Positions 26,499 through 35,512 of a stretch of 64,000 nucleotides of DNA are shown here, piece by piece. Positions within the stretch are counted from its first letter, which is position 1. Every line of letters starts with the position of its first letter. The stretch covers positions 62,001 through 126,000 of the forward strand of contig CAWGYT010000007.1 in assembly GCA_963826795.1 (NCBI GenBank). The letters run 5' to 3'. Position numbers and translations under genes: made by a program. Under the pieces are notes generated by a model, which had not been told where the DNA came from, did not search any database, and saw only the letters and a list, made by a program, of their open reading frames with translations. This DNA comes from CAWGYT01 sp963826795 (GTDB lineage Bacteria; Planctomycetota; Planctomycetia; Pirellulales; Pirellulaceae).

Positions 26499-26931
26499 TT
26501 CTGAAGATTCCTTTCTGACGGGCCGCGGGCAGCTCACGAACAATCAAAGCTATGAATCGGGCTCAATCCCCACGCCGCTCAACTATCGTGGCAATTAGGA
26601 CTCCTGGACCGAGACGGGGAAATCTGCGGCTGAGGCGATTCAAAAGGGTCTGCGAAGGCATGCCGTCCGACGCGCGGCAGTCTGTCCCGAATCGAGGGGT
26701 GGCGCGACACCGACGCGCGTGATGGGAGTGACATCTGCCGGCAAGCAAAACCCCATCCGAGGGGCGGCACACCAACCTGCCGAAGCTCAACACCGCCGGC
26801 GCCACACGATCACGGACCGGCGCCAGCTACCGCCCAGCGACTCGACTTCGACGGCCTAGATTTCTAGGATGGACAAGAGAGTGAGCCCGTTTCCGGAAGC
26901 TTCTGGAAGGAATTCCTAGGAAGGACATTCA
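26499..26931. promoter_or_regulatory. Palindrome-rich spacer upstream of the repeat-cyclase-like gene
   Basis: 433 bp between divergent genes. Three palindromes cluster in the last 80 bases: CCTAGATTTCTAGG (26855-26868), TTCCGGAAGCTTCTGGAA (26891-26908, one mismatch) and AGGAATTCCT (26908-26917) running into CCTAGG. They look like operator or recognition sites for a dimeric regulator, but no regulator gene is adjacent. No coding sequence seen in the rest. Confidence 0.45.
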
Positions 26932-28023
26932 ATGGATCGCCCCACACGACGTTCCGCCTCCCACCGCCTCGAGCTGCAAATCGACCGGCGACAGAGTTTG
27001 CAGTGGCTGGCCGGATTGATGGGAACGAGCCTGACGCTCGGTCCCGCCACCGGCACGATCCAAGCAGCGCCGATGCCGGACAAGATCGAAGGCGCGATTG
27101 CCCGTGGACTCAAATGGGTCGCGGAGACCCAATCGAAGCTCGGGCACTGGACGGCTCAAAACTATCCGACGGCCATGACCGCCCTCGCCGGCACCGCCCT
27201 GCTCTGCTCGGGTTCCACCACAACCCAAGGGCCGTTTGCACGGCAAATTCGCAGGGCCGTGGATTATCTGATGGGAATGGCTCGGCCCAATGGGCTGATC
27301 GGTGACCCGCAGCGTGATAATCGGTACACCTACGGACACGGGTTCTCGATGCTCTTCCTATCGCAGGTCTTGGGCGAAGAGGAGGATCGCGAGCGACGAG
27401 CGGAACTGCTGGATTTGCTGGAGAAGGCGGTGGAGTTCAGCGGCCGAGCACAGACCAAATCGGGCGGCTGGGGTTATGTCAGCGCGGCCGATGGGAATGA
27501 CTTTGATGAAGGCTCGACCACCATCACTCAAGTGCAAGGACTGCGGGGATGTCGTAATGCCGGGATCCCCGTCTCGGCAGACGTCATCGAACGTGCGAAG
27601 GAATATATCTATCGCTGTAAGAACCCGGACGGAGGAATCTCCTACAGCTCCCGCAATCGCGGCTCGTCCCGCCCCGCCATCACGGCAGCCGCTTTGGCGG
27701 CCCTCTTCAACGCGGGCGACTACGACAGCAAGCACGTGCCCGACATGTTGGAGTACTGCAAGAAGAACCTCTACCGCATCAACGCCGGCACTCAGCACTT
27801 TGGTCATTGGCACTACACTTATCTCTACTACTCCCAGGTCGTCTACCGGCAGGGAGGTGACGATTGGTCCACGTTTCGAGATGCCATCAGCAGCCGAATC
27901 GTCGCGGACCAAGCCAGCGACGGCTCATGGACAGGTGACCAGATCGGCGCCATCTACATCAGCTCGATCAATCTGATTGTGCTGCAACTGGAACGCGCGT
28001 TCTTGCCCATCTATCAGCGGTAG
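26932..28023 (+). CDS. Exported prenyltransferase/squalene-oxidase repeat protein
   Basis: A 363-residue protein with an alpha/alpha-toroid of terpene-cyclase-type repeats: GLKWVAETQSKLGHW, AVDYLMGMARPNGLIGD, TKSGGWGYV, YRCKNPDGGISY and DQASDGSWTGDQIG. The N-terminus has DRRQSLQWLAGLMGT and an AA-P site, a Tat-like signal. The catalytic DxDD of class II cyclases is not present, so it is probably a planctomycete surface or scaffold protein rather than a hopene cyclase. AGGAAGGAC precedes the ATG. Its end overlaps the convergent cobA-hemD gene by 10 bp. Confidence 0.85.
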   Translation: MDRPTRRSASHRLELQIDRRQSLQWLAGLMGTSLTLGPATGTIQAAPMPDKIEGAIARGLKWVAETQSKLGHWTAQNYPTAMTALAGTALLCSGSTTTQGPFARQIRRAVDYLMGMARPNGLIGDPQRDNRYTYGHGFSMLFLSQVLGEEEDRERRAELLDLLEKAVEFSGRAQTKSGGWGYVSAADGNDFDEGSTTITQVQGLRGCRNAGIPVSADVIERAKEYIYRCKNPDGGISYSSRNRGSSRPAITAAALAALFNAGDYDSKHVPDMLEYCKKNLYRINAGTQHFGHWHYTYLYYSQVVYRQGGDDWSTFRDAISSRIVADQASDGSWTGDQIGAIYISSINLIVLQLERAFLPIYQR

Positions 28024-29537
28024 CGGATCGTCGTCTGTTTGTCGACGATCGACTGGATCAGCGCCGGCAGCGTCGCCTCCGACGCCTCGGCAGCCGGTTC
28101 AAGGCCGTGGGCGCGGAGGGCGGCGGAGGTGAGCGGACTGATACTGGCCCAGGAGACTTGCGCGGCGGCGTCCCCCAGCAGCCGCACGGCCGCGTTGGCA
28201 ATCGCGGTGCTGGTCGCCATGACCCAATCCAGCTGTCGAGCGTTCACTCGTTCCGCCACGGACTCGTCCATGTCCACCACATCCCGACTTTCGTACGCCA
28301 CGACCTGATCGACGATCGCCCCGGCGGCCCGCAGACCTTCGGCCAGGACTTCCCGCCCTCGACTGGCGCGGACCAACAAGAATCTCTTGCCGTGAGCTTC
28401 GGGTTCGAACAACTCGACCAGCGACTCGGCTCGAAACAGCGTGTCCGGCGTGCGATCGGCGTGCAGATAAAAACGATTCAGTGCCTCCGCCGTGCCCGGC
28501 CCGATCGCGGCCAACTTCAGCGAGGACCAACGACGAAAGTCGCGGCCGCGATCCAACCATCGCTGGCAGAAGAAGTGGACGCCGTTGGCACTCGAAAAAA
28601 CCAGATGATCATATTCCGCCAGGCGGTCCTGGGCGTCGTCGACCTGCTGCCAGGACGTGGGAGCGCTGATCTCAATGGCCGGTTGCAGCAGGACGTCCGC
28701 CCCCAACTCGCGTAGCTGCCGCTGAACCTGATCGGATTGGTGCCGAGGGCGAGTGACCAGCACACGGACTCCAAAGAGCGGCCGCTCCTCAAACCAGTTC
28801 CAATGCGGCGCACGGCGGGCCACCTCGCCGATGATGGCGATGACCGGTGGCGGGAAGCGCGCGTACGGTGTGACGAGCGGGGCGACCTCGTCCAAGCGGC
28901 ACGATAGCAAGCGTTGATCGGGCCAGCTGCAACGTCGGACCAAGGCCACCGGGCGATCGGGAGGCATCCCCGCCGCCAGCAACCTGGCCGTCCATCGAGC
29001 GGCGGTCGTGACACCCATGTAGATGACCAGCGTGCCGGGAAAGCGTGCGAGGGCCTCATAATCGAGCTGGGCATCCTCCTTGTCCGGATCCTCTTGGCCC
29101 GTCACCAATGCGACCGCCGAAGCCAGATCGCGGCTGGTCAGCGGCACGCCGGCATAGCTGGCAGCTGCCAACCCGGACGTGACCCCGGGCACGATTTCGA
29201 AGGGAATTCCAGCCCCGCGAAGGCACTCCAGTTCCCCCGCCGCTCGAGAAAAGATCAAGGGATCACCGCTTTTCAGTCGGACGACGGTCTTTCCCTGACG
29301 CGCCGAATCGACCATCGCTTGATGGATCTCGGCCGGTGACCAAAGTGACGTCCGACCGTGCCGCCCGAGGCAGACCAACTCGGCACTCGGCGGCGCGTGA
29401 GCCAAGATCTCGGCATTCACCAGGTAGTCGTAGAGCACCAAATCGGCGCGGCTGAGCAATTCCACAGCCCGCAGGGTGACCAACTCGGGATCACCCGGGC
29501 CCGCACCAACGAGGTAGACCATGCCGATTGATGCCAT
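28014..29537 (-). CDS. cobA-hemD: Fused uroporphyrinogen-III methyltransferase/synthase
   Basis: A 507-residue fusion. Residues ~6-250 form the SAM-dependent uroporphyrinogen-III methyltransferase (VYLVGAGPGDPELVTLRA, VRLKSGDPLIFSRAAGE, PGVTSGLAAASYAGVPLTSR), giving precorrin-2. Residues ~260-500 form uroporphyrinogen-III synthase (VLVTRPRHQSDQ, FSSANGVHFF, AIGPGTAEAL, ISPLTSAALRAHG). So ring closure of hydroxymethylbilane and the first branch-point step to siroheme/cobalamin are on one chain. The ATG at 29537 starts the family N-terminus (alternative 29522). Divergent from the TPR gene. Confidence 0.93.
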   Translation of the reverse strand: MASIGMVYLVGAGPGDPELVTLRAVELLSRADLVLYDYLVNAEILAHAPPSAELVCLGRHGRTSLWSPAEIHQAMVDSARQGKTVVRLKSGDPLIFSRAAGELECLRGAGIPFEIVPGVTSGLAAASYAGVPLTSRDLASAVALVTGQEDPDKEDAQLDYEALARFPGTLVIYMGVTTAARWTARLLAAGMPPDRPVALVRRCSWPDQRLLSCRLDEVAPLVTPYARFPPPVIAIIGEVARRAPHWNWFEERPLFGVRVLVTRPRHQSDQVQRQLRELGADVLLQPAIEISAPTSWQQVDDAQDRLAEYDHLVFSSANGVHFFCQRWLDRGRDFRRWSSLKLAAIGPGTAEALNRFYLHADRTPDTLFRAESLVELFEPEAHGKRFLLVRASRGREVLAEGLRAAGAIVDQVVAYESRDVVDMDESVAERVNARQLDWVMATSTAIANAAVRLLGDAAAQVSWASISPLTSAALRAHGLEPAAEASEATLPALIQSIVDKQTTIRYR

Positions 29538-29622
29538 GAAGATCCAACGCGATGTGTGGTGAGCCCGAGCGGATCTGGCGGTGGCCCCACCTTTGGTAAG
29601 CCGCGGCTTGGCACGAGCGGCC

Positions 29623-29652
29623 TTGGAATTTGACTTTTGACAGTGGTAAGAT
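29623..29652 (+). promoter_or_regulatory. Possible promoter of the TPR gene
   Basis: TTGGAA, an 18-base spacer and TAAGAT lie upstream of the TPR gene. If used, transcription starts near 29659, which would favour the ATG at 29705 over that at 29651. Weak match. Confidence 0.3.
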
Positions 29653-29704
29653 GGAAGCATTGAGGCGCAACCAACGCCCCACACGCCACCCGCAGCTCTC
29701 GATT

Positions 29705-31210
29705 ATGGCAGCCGACCGATCCTTGAATCAACCGGACCTCTCGTCCTCGAGCAACGAAACGACCGTGGTCTCTCCCGCGGTTCGAAAGCGGCTCCAGCGC
29801 TGTTTCGAGCGGGGCAAGGAGGTGATTCGCCAAGAGAAACCGGATCATGATTACGCGCACACGATGTTCGCCGAATGCGTGCTGCAAGATCCGGGCAACC
29901 TGGAATATGTCGAGGCGATGCTGGAGAATCTTCAGCGAAAATACAACAACAACAAGCGGGGCGCTCGCCTGAAAGGATTTGGAGGTCGCGGGCCGTTCAA
30001 AAAGGCCGTCGCGGCCGAGGACTGGCCAGACGTGTTTCAGCTGGGCCTGGACCTGCTTCGGACGAACCCCTGGGATGTCGCCACGCTGAGAGCGCTGGCG
30101 TACGCCTGCCAAGCCAATCACCACAACGAAGTTGAGCTGCGCTATTTGAAGAACGCGCTGGATGTGAATCGCAAGGACATCGGCGTGAATCAGCACTGCG
30201 CCGAATCGCTGGCTCGGATGGGACAGTTCGATCAGGCGATCGCTTGTTGGCATCGAATCGAGGAGCTGGACAAGGGAAACATCGAAGCCCGGCGCAAGAT
30301 TTCCGAGCTGACACTGGCCAAGTCCCGCGGCTTGACGGGCCTCGACACGTCGTCATCGACTGCGAGCGGTGGAAGGCCGACCGGCCGGTCGACTCCGCCA
30401 GCGCCCAGTCAATCGAGCGGTGCCGGTCGCACCCAAGCACACACCGCAGCCTCCGCCGAGTCGACTCCGGATCCGTCCGAGGCCGGGGAGTCGGTCGCCC
30501 CAGTCGAAGCGCTGGAGGCGGCGGTCGCCGCGGATGAAGGCGACCTGGATCGATACGTGGAGTTGGCGGAGGCATACACCGCTGAGAGCCGATTTCGAGA
30601 CGCATTTCAGACCCTGAAACGTGCGCTGGAAGCCTCCGGGGGACACAACTTGGCCATCCGCGAAAAGCTGGAGGATTCCCAAGTCCGCATGATTCGGGCC
30701 CAGGTGGCCATTGCGGAACGTCGGGCCGCCGCCGAGGCGACACAGGAGGCTGCCGACTTGGCTCGTCGCTTCCGCTTGGAGCTGAATCGACAGGAAATGA
30801 TGATCCTGTCCGCACGCTGCGAGCGCTATCCCGAGGACCTCTCACTCCAATATGAACTCGGGCTGCGGTTGAAGCGGGACGAAAACTTCCGCGAGGCGCG
30901 TCGGGCCTTTGAGGCGGCCCGCGCTGAACCCTCGCTCAACGCCCTCGCGACACTCGAACTCGGCGAATGCTTCCAGCAGCTCAAACAGTACGGAAACGCC
31001 TTGAAGTGCTACCAGGCGGCCACGACGGCCTCCGAGGCCGGCACCCCAGCGCAAAAGCTGGCACTCTACCGCACCGGCGTCTTGGCAACCGCCCTCAAGG
31101 ATCTGGAAGTCGCTCGGGAGGCACTCGAGCGGCTCGTCGCACTGGACCGAGGCTTCCGAGATGCCCTCGCCCGGCTGGACAAGCTCAATCAAATCGGCGA
31201 TAGTGTGTGA
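29705..31210 (+). CDS. TPR-repeat protein, cytosolic
   Basis: A 501-residue protein without signal peptide. Tetratricopeptide-like helix pairs occur in the first third (LGLDLLRTNPWDVATLRALAY, LKNALDVNRKDIGVNQHCAESL, QFDQAIACWHRIEELD), then a Ser/Thr/Pro-rich low-complexity linker near residues 215-265. More repeats follow (YVELAEAYTAESRFRDAFQTL, ALATLELGECFQQLKQYGNALKCYQ). Likely a protein-interaction scaffold; no catalytic domain. Start chosen at 29705; 29651 is a possible alternative. rpsT follows 75 bp downstream on the same strand with its own short spacer. Confidence 0.82.
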   Translation: MAADRSLNQPDLSSSSNETTVVSPAVRKRLQRCFERGKEVIRQEKPDHDYAHTMFAECVLQDPGNLEYVEAMLENLQRKYNNNKRGARLKGFGGRGPFKKAVAAEDWPDVFQLGLDLLRTNPWDVATLRALAYACQANHHNEVELRYLKNALDVNRKDIGVNQHCAESLARMGQFDQAIACWHRIEELDKGNIEARRKISELTLAKSRGLTGLDTSSSTASGGRPTGRSTPPAPSQSSGAGRTQAHTAASAESTPDPSEAGESVAPVEALEAAVAADEGDLDRYVELAEAYTAESRFRDAFQTLKRALEASGGHNLAIREKLEDSQVRMIRAQVAIAERRAAAEATQEAADLARRFRLELNRQEMMILSARCERYPEDLSLQYELGLRLKRDENFREARRAFEAARAEPSLNALATLELGECFQQLKQYGNALKCYQAATTASEAGTPAQKLALYRTGVLATALKDLEVAREALERLVALDRGFRDALARLDKLNQIGDSV

Positions 31211-31285
31211 TTCAAATTTCGTCACGGGTGAGACTCAAGGGACTTCGCTCCCGGCCCACCGACTCCAGGTAGTGCGAACCGAATC

Positions 31286-31561
31286 ATGCCAAACACTCCC
31301 AGTGCCAAAAAGCGATTACGTCAAAGCGTCGTCCGCCGCGAACGCAACCGTCGCGTCAAGTCCGCCGTCCGAACTCAGATCAAGAAAGTCTTGATGGCCC
31401 TCAAGGAAGGCGACGTCGCCAAGGCCGAGACCGAGTTCCAAGTGGCGGCGAAGCGACTCGATCGCGCCGGTGCGGCCCGCGTCCTGCACCCCAACACCAC
31501 TTCCCGCTACAAGTCACGGCTCCAGCGCCGGATTCGCAAGGCCAAGTTGGCCGTGGCCTAA
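31286..31561 (+). CDS. rpsT: 30S ribosomal protein S20
   Basis: A 91-residue basic protein binding 16S rRNA in the lower small subunit body. The N-terminus MPNTPSAKKRLRQSVVRRERNR and the C-terminal NTTSRYKSRLQRRI are typical of S20, with the three-helix pattern between them. Length is normal. In many bacteria S20 represses its own translation; no special leader structure was recognised here. Confidence 0.95.
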   Translation: MPNTPSAKKRLRQSVVRRERNRRVKSAVRTQIKKVLMALKEGDVAKAETEFQVAAKRLDRAGAARVLHPNTTSRYKSRLQRRIRKAKLAVA

Positions 31562-31596
31562 GCGCCAACCGGCTCGTCATTCGGACCTGTCTCCGC

Positions 31597-31637
31597 CCCC
31601 TCCGTCCCACGCGATGCCCCCTCAGTCCCACGCGATC
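31597..31637 (-). repeat. 21-bp imperfect duplication across the pyrK stop codon
   Basis: Two copies with a 21-bp period share CCCCTC..GTCCCACGCGAT (plus strand; 31597-31616 and 31618-31637). The right copy encodes the last PyrK residues (RIAWD) and its TGA; the left copy lies beyond the stop and reads IAWDG in the same sense. Confidence 0.8.
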
Positions 31638-32494
31638 CGGGACGCGTCGAACACGGGACCTTCCAGACAGGTGCGTCGATAGTCGATCACTCCCTGTGCG
31701 TCACGGATCAGGGCGACGCAGGAAAAGCAAATTCCGATTCCGCACGCCATCGGGGTCTCCAGCGAGACCTGGATCGGCACCTCGTGGGCGGCCGCCAGGC
31801 GGTTGACCGCTTGCATCATCGGCTCCGGGCCGCAGCACACGATCCGACGCGACTCGGACGCCGTCTCGCTCAATAAGTCCGCGAGCAGATCCGTCACAAG
31901 CCCTGGCCGCCCTGCACTGCCATCGTCCGTACTGACTCGAACCTCCACCCCCGCCTGCTCGAATTGTTCAACGCCGGCCAAGAAATCGCCCGACCGAACC
32001 CCATAGCAAAACGTGACCCGCGAGATCGGTGTGACGTGTCGCTCGGGATCGCCATAGCGGCGTTGGCCCAGGTGCTCGCGGGCTAACGCCAAAAACGGGG
32101 TCTGCCCGATTCCGCCGGCCACCATGATCAAGTGCGGGGTCTCCTGCCCCGGAAACCCGTTGCCCAGCGGTCCCCAGACAAGCAATTCCTGCCCCGGTTG
32201 CGTGCGCTGCAGGCGTCGCGTGAATTTCCCTCCGACCAGATAGACGACGTCCACCGACTCCGCGCGGCCGTCCGAATCGAGGGCGGTGTCGTACAGCGCC
32301 AGCGGCCGGCCAATCAACGGATCATCGCAATCGGCCAACCGCACCATCAGGAACTGACCCGGAGTGATCTTGCGCGCGAACTGGGGGCACCGGAAGCGAA
32401 GCCGATAGGTATCGCGAGCCAGCGGGACATTTTCGACGATTTGCACGCGATGCGACGTAGCCTGATCGGCGACGGCGGGGGCGGGTTCGGACAC
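31622..32494 (-). CDS. pyrK: Dihydroorotate dehydrogenase electron-transfer subunit
   Basis: A 290-residue flavoprotein. With PyrD type 1B it passes electrons from dihydroorotate to NAD+ in pyrimidine synthesis. Domains: FAD-binding barrel (GQFLMVRLADCDDPLIGRPLALY), NAD-binding half (MVAGGIGQTPFLALA, CCGPEPMM), and C-terminal [2Fe-2S] cluster with Cys residues in ACGIGICFSC and RTCLEGPVF. Length is slightly above usual because of an N-terminal extension. pyrD is not adjacent, so pyrK stands apart. Its end carries a tandem duplication across the stop codon. Confidence 0.92.
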   Translation of the reverse strand: MSEPAPAVADQATSHRVQIVENVPLARDTYRLRFRCPQFARKITPGQFLMVRLADCDDPLIGRPLALYDTALDSDGRAESVDVVYLVGGKFTRRLQRTQPGQELLVWGPLGNGFPGQETPHLIMVAGGIGQTPFLALAREHLGQRRYGDPERHVTPISRVTFCYGVRSGDFLAGVEQFEQAGVEVRVSTDDGSAGRPGLVTDLLADLLSETASESRRIVCCGPEPMMQAVNRLAAAHEVPIQVSLETPMACGIGICFSCVALIRDAQGVIDYRRTCLEGPVFDASRIAWD

Positions 32495-32535
32495 TGCAGG
32501 GGCCTCCTCGTACGTCGGTCATGCGGGTTTCCGGC

Positions 32536-32592
32536 GGGCCTATTTTCCATGGGCCTATTTTCCACGGGCCTATTTTCCATGGGCCTATTTTC
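32536..32592. repeat. 15-bp tandem array between rluB and pyrK
   Basis: 3.8 copies of GGGCCTATTTTCCAT (starts 32536, 32551, 32566, 32581; one base differs in the second). The rluB stop codon (TAG, minus strand, 32585-32587) is formed by the last copy, so the array begins inside the gene end and fills the spacer up to 42 bp before the pyrK start. On the minus strand each full copy reads ATGGAAAATAGGCCC or GTG for ATG. Confidence 0.97.
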
Positions 32593-33709
32593 GGCGCGGC
32601 TTGCGGCCGGTAGACGCCCGACCCGAGCGGGCCGCGGCCCTCGGAGTACCGCGTGGACGGCCGCCGCGCGGCACGCGGGCTCGACGAGCGACCACCAACT
32701 TACCCGACGCCGGAGTTGATCCGTCGGCCGGTATCTCGGCGGATCCACTCAGCACTGTGCCCTGCGTCGAACCGATCGGTCCGCGACTCCGCTGCGAACT
32801 TCGCGTGGAGCTTGAGCCGCTCGCCCCGCCTGAGCCCTTGGCGGGGCCCAAGGCTTTCGAGATGCCTGAGCGTCGCGCCGACTTCGGTCGGCGAGTCGCG
32901 GTGTCCGAGGTTTCGGCCGCCGTCGTCTTGGCACGCGCCGAACCGGTCCGTTTGTTTTCTCCCTCGGCACATTTTCGTAATTGAAGGACCTCCGCTCGCG
33001 TCAATTCGCGATAGGCACCCACCGGCAGTTCGCCCAGACGAAGTGGCCCAAGCGCGATTCGTTTCAACTGCTGGACCTTGTGGCCGACGCGCGCCAACAG
33101 CCGCCGAATCTCGCGATTGCGTCCTTCCGTCAGCACGATCTCGAGTGCCGACTGAGTCGCATGGGCCCGTTTCAGAACGACTCGCTCCACCCGCGCGGTT
33201 CCTTCGGCAAGTCGGATACCTCGGCGCAGCTGCTGCAGCGATTCCGCCGTCGGCTTTCCGGCGACCACCACCCGGTATGTTTTTTCGACGTGGTAACGAG
33301 GATGAGTCAGACGATGCGCGAGGTCGCCGTCGTTGGTGAGCAGGATCAGTCCGGAGCTTGATTTGTCCAGGCGCCCGACGGTGAACAAGCGATCCGGATC
33401 ATCCACCAAATCAATCACACGAGTCCGAGCCCAGGGGTCACGGGCCGTTGAGATCACGTTGACGGGCTTGTGCAGCAAGAAGTACTTGTGGCTCGGCAGT
33501 CGCACAACCACGCCGTCCACTCGAATTTGCGATTGTTGAGCATCGACGCGGGCGCCGAGTTCCGACACGACCTGGTGATCCACCTCGACCCTTCCCTCCA
33601 GGATCAGCTGCTCGCACTTCCGTCGGCTTCCGAAACCCGCAGTAGCCAGCACCTTTTGGAGTCGAGGGGAGTTGGGTAACGACGATCTGGTCCGGGAGGG
33701 ACTCGGCAT
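32585..33709 (-). CDS. rluB: rRNA pseudouridine synthase RluB-like
   Basis: A 374-residue enzyme of the RsuA/RluB/E/F family that converts a 23S rRNA uridine to pseudouridine. Residues ~16-70 are an S4 RNA-binding domain (RLQKVLATAGFGSRRKCEQLI). The catalytic domain has GRLDKSSSGLILLTNDG with Asp115, and EGRNREIRRLLARVGHKV. About 120 C-terminal residues (from ~255) form a Ser/Arg/Lys/Gly-rich disordered tail, a common RNA-binding extension. The stop codon comes from a 15-bp tandem array. Probably upstream of pyrK in one transcript. Confidence 0.92.
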   Translation of the reverse strand: MPSPSRTRSSLPNSPRLQKVLATAGFGSRRKCEQLILEGRVEVDHQVVSELGARVDAQQSQIRVDGVVVRLPSHKYFLLHKPVNVISTARDPWARTRVIDLVDDPDRLFTVGRLDKSSSGLILLTNDGDLAHRLTHPRYHVEKTYRVVVAGKPTAESLQQLRRGIRLAEGTARVERVVLKRAHATQSALEIVLTEGRNREIRRLLARVGHKVQQLKRIALGPLRLGELPVGAYRELTRAEVLQLRKCAEGENKRTGSARAKTTAAETSDTATRRPKSARRSGISKALGPAKGSGGASGSSSTRSSQRSRGPIGSTQGTVLSGSAEIPADGSTPASGKLVVARRARVPRGGRPRGTPRAAARSGRASTGRKPRRK

Positions 33710-33938
33710 GAAGGGGATCCCATGAGCGAAAGACGCACGTGTCGTGCGGATTGGAGCTAATCAAGCATCATACCGGCAACGCCGGACGGGGTCCAACGGG
33801 CGTATTTTTCTGCAAAATCCGGACTGGCGGCCATCCCGTCGTCTCGACTATGCTCCCCCACCCGAAGTGCCGGCGCGATGGTTGGCCAGAGCGTCCCGTC
33901 GCGTTGAGTCGGTTTCGAATCCAGCAAAGGGATCCCCG

Positions 33939-34451
33939 ATGTCCGTCGCTCGACGCCAGCAAATCGTGTTTCTGGTCGGAGTCTTCAGCGTGGCGTGCTG
34001 GAATGCTGGCTGCCACCGGAACACCTACCCGAATCCTTACGGCGCGCCGTACGGCCAATCCGGCAGCGGGCAGCCGGGTTATGCAACTCCTTGGTCGACA
34101 CCGGGCAGCAACGTGGCGCCGTCGGTCACGCTGCCCCCGCCTCCGGGGCAAGCCGGGTCACTGCCGCCGCCGCCAGGAGCCGCTGGGGCACTGCCGCCAA
34201 TCTCCCAGCTCACGCCGCCCCCGGGAGCATTGCCCGGCGGGACGGCGGCGCCCGTGGGCAGGCCGAATTGGGGCAATCCGGGGACAATGTCCCAACAACA
34301 ACAGCGGGCAAAGGTGTTCGATCCCTACTCGGACAACAACGCGGGTCCCGAAATCGTGGGCGGACGGCCGCGTGAGTTTCAAAAGCCGACTGCGGAACCT
34401 GCGCGGTACAACAGCCTGAACGGCTTCGGCGCGTCGCGTTCTCCCTTTTGA
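33939..34451 (+). CDS. Proline/glycine-rich putative lipoprotein
   Basis: A 170-residue exported protein: MSVARRQQ, a hydrophobic core and NAGC at the cleavage site (lipobox-like), then low-complexity sequence with PPPPGQAGSLPPPPGAAGALPP and a C-terminal region (AKVFDPYSDNNAGPEIVGGRP). The ATG at 33939 follows AAAGGGATCCCCG. No enzymatic domain. Such Pro-rich lipoproteins often span the periplasm or bind the wall; here that is only inference. Confidence 0.72.
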   Translation: MSVARRQQIVFLVGVFSVACWNAGCHRNTYPNPYGAPYGQSGSGQPGYATPWSTPGSNVAPSVTLPPPPGQAGSLPPPPGAAGALPPISQLTPPPGALPGGTAAPVGRPNWGNPGTMSQQQQRAKVFDPYSDNNAGPEIVGGRPREFQKPTAEPARYNSLNGFGASRSPF

Positions 34452-34513
34452 TCCGGCCGACGAAGCCGCACGCTCCGCGCGCCCGCTCGCTCACCAACGC
34501 TTGAAATATCGCC

Positions 34514-35512
34514 TCAAGGAAGATAGATATCGAGCAAACTTGCGGGCTCAAGCGGCGTGAGTCGCGTCGGCCCGGCGGCTGCGGGAATCAACATGGTCTG
34601 ACCCACTTCCAGCGGCGACGTCGCGGGATCTCCTGCGACCCGCACAGCTCCTCTCAGGACGGCCACCAGGTGGCAACGCCCATCGCCGCCCAGTCGCTCG
34701 GCGGATGTCGTCAGCTGCCACCGATCCAGGACGAACTTGTCGCACACGACCAACCGCTGCACGAAATCACGTTCTGTTGCCTCGGGACGCTGTCGCTGAA
34801 TTGGCCCCGCCTGAAAATCAATTGTCTCCAGGGCAGCTTGCACATGCAGTGGCCGGGGTTTCCCGTCGGCCCCGACTCGGTTCCAATCCGAAAGCCGAAA
34901 CGTGGTGTCGCTCGATTGCTGAATTTCGGCCACCAGCAGACCAGCTCCCAGGGCGTGCACGGTCCGCGCCGGGATGAAAATGCAGTCGCCGGGCCGAACG
35001 TCCAGCGTGTGCAGGCAAAGCTCGGTCGTTCCGCGCGCCACTTCTCGCTCCAGCGCCGAGCGGTCCATGCCCGGCTTGAGGCCGGCGTAAACCTTGCTAC
35101 CGGGCAAGGCGTCCAGGATCACCCAGGCCTCGGTTTTGCCCAAATCGGGCGGATCCAAACAACGCGCCTGGTCGTCGTTCGGATGGACCTGAACCGAGAG
35201 GTTGCGGTGGCAATCGAGAAACTTCAACAGCAAGGGAAAGCGCCGAGCCAACGGATCCGCCCCAAACTGGGCGGCTCGAGCCGGCCCCAGCACGCCGCTG
35301 GGATCTTCACTCAGCAATTCGTGCAGCGTCGTCCCGGCCCGAGGCCCCCACGCCACGACACTCTGGTCAGCTCCGCGGTCGACCACCTCCCAGCTCTCCG
35401 CATAGTCTTTGCCTTCGCCAAGGGGCTTTTGCAGAACGGTCGCCAGTCGCCGACCTCCCCAGAGATACCGGCGAAACGTGGGACGGAAGCGAAACGGGTA
35501 CAACGTTGGCAT
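34514..35512 (-). CDS. manA: Mannose-6-phosphate isomerase, class I
   Basis: A 332-residue cupin enzyme interconverting mannose-6-P and fructose-6-P. Zinc-site motifs are seen: NLSVQVHPNDDQA (Gln, His), GKTEAWVIL (Glu), and IPARTVHALGAGLLVAEIQQSSD (His and the sugar-site region). Length matches the short bacterial ManA form. The ATG at 35512 starts the family N-terminus (PFRFRPTFRRYLWGGRRL); the frame extends farther upstream without conserved sequence. It supplies mannose for polysaccharide synthesis. Confidence 0.93.
   Translation of the reverse strand: MPTLYPFRFRPTFRRYLWGGRRLATVLQKPLGEGKDYAESWEVVDRGADQSVVAWGPRAGTTLHELLSEDPSGVLGPARAAQFGADPLARRFPLLLKFLDCHRNLSVQVHPNDDQARCLDPPDLGKTEAWVILDALPGSKVYAGLKPGMDRSALEREVARGTTELCLHTLDVRPGDCIFIPARTVHALGAGLLVAEIQQSSDTTFRLSDWNRVGADGKPRPLHVQAALETIDFQAGPIQRQRPEATERDFVQRLVVCDKFVLDRWQLTTSAERLGGDGRCHLVAVLRGAVRVAGDPATSPLEVGQTMLIPAAAGPTRLTPLEPASLLDIYLP

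Noticed and set aside
26932..28023. Squalene-hopene cyclase
   Set aside because: Has the repeat fold but no DxDD motif, is only 363 residues long and carries an export signal.
32347..32748. Minus-strand frame with MENRP repeats across the rluB/pyrK spacer
   Set aside because: The repeats come from the 15-bp array; the rest is a shadow of the pyrK and rluB frames. Translation seems unlikely.
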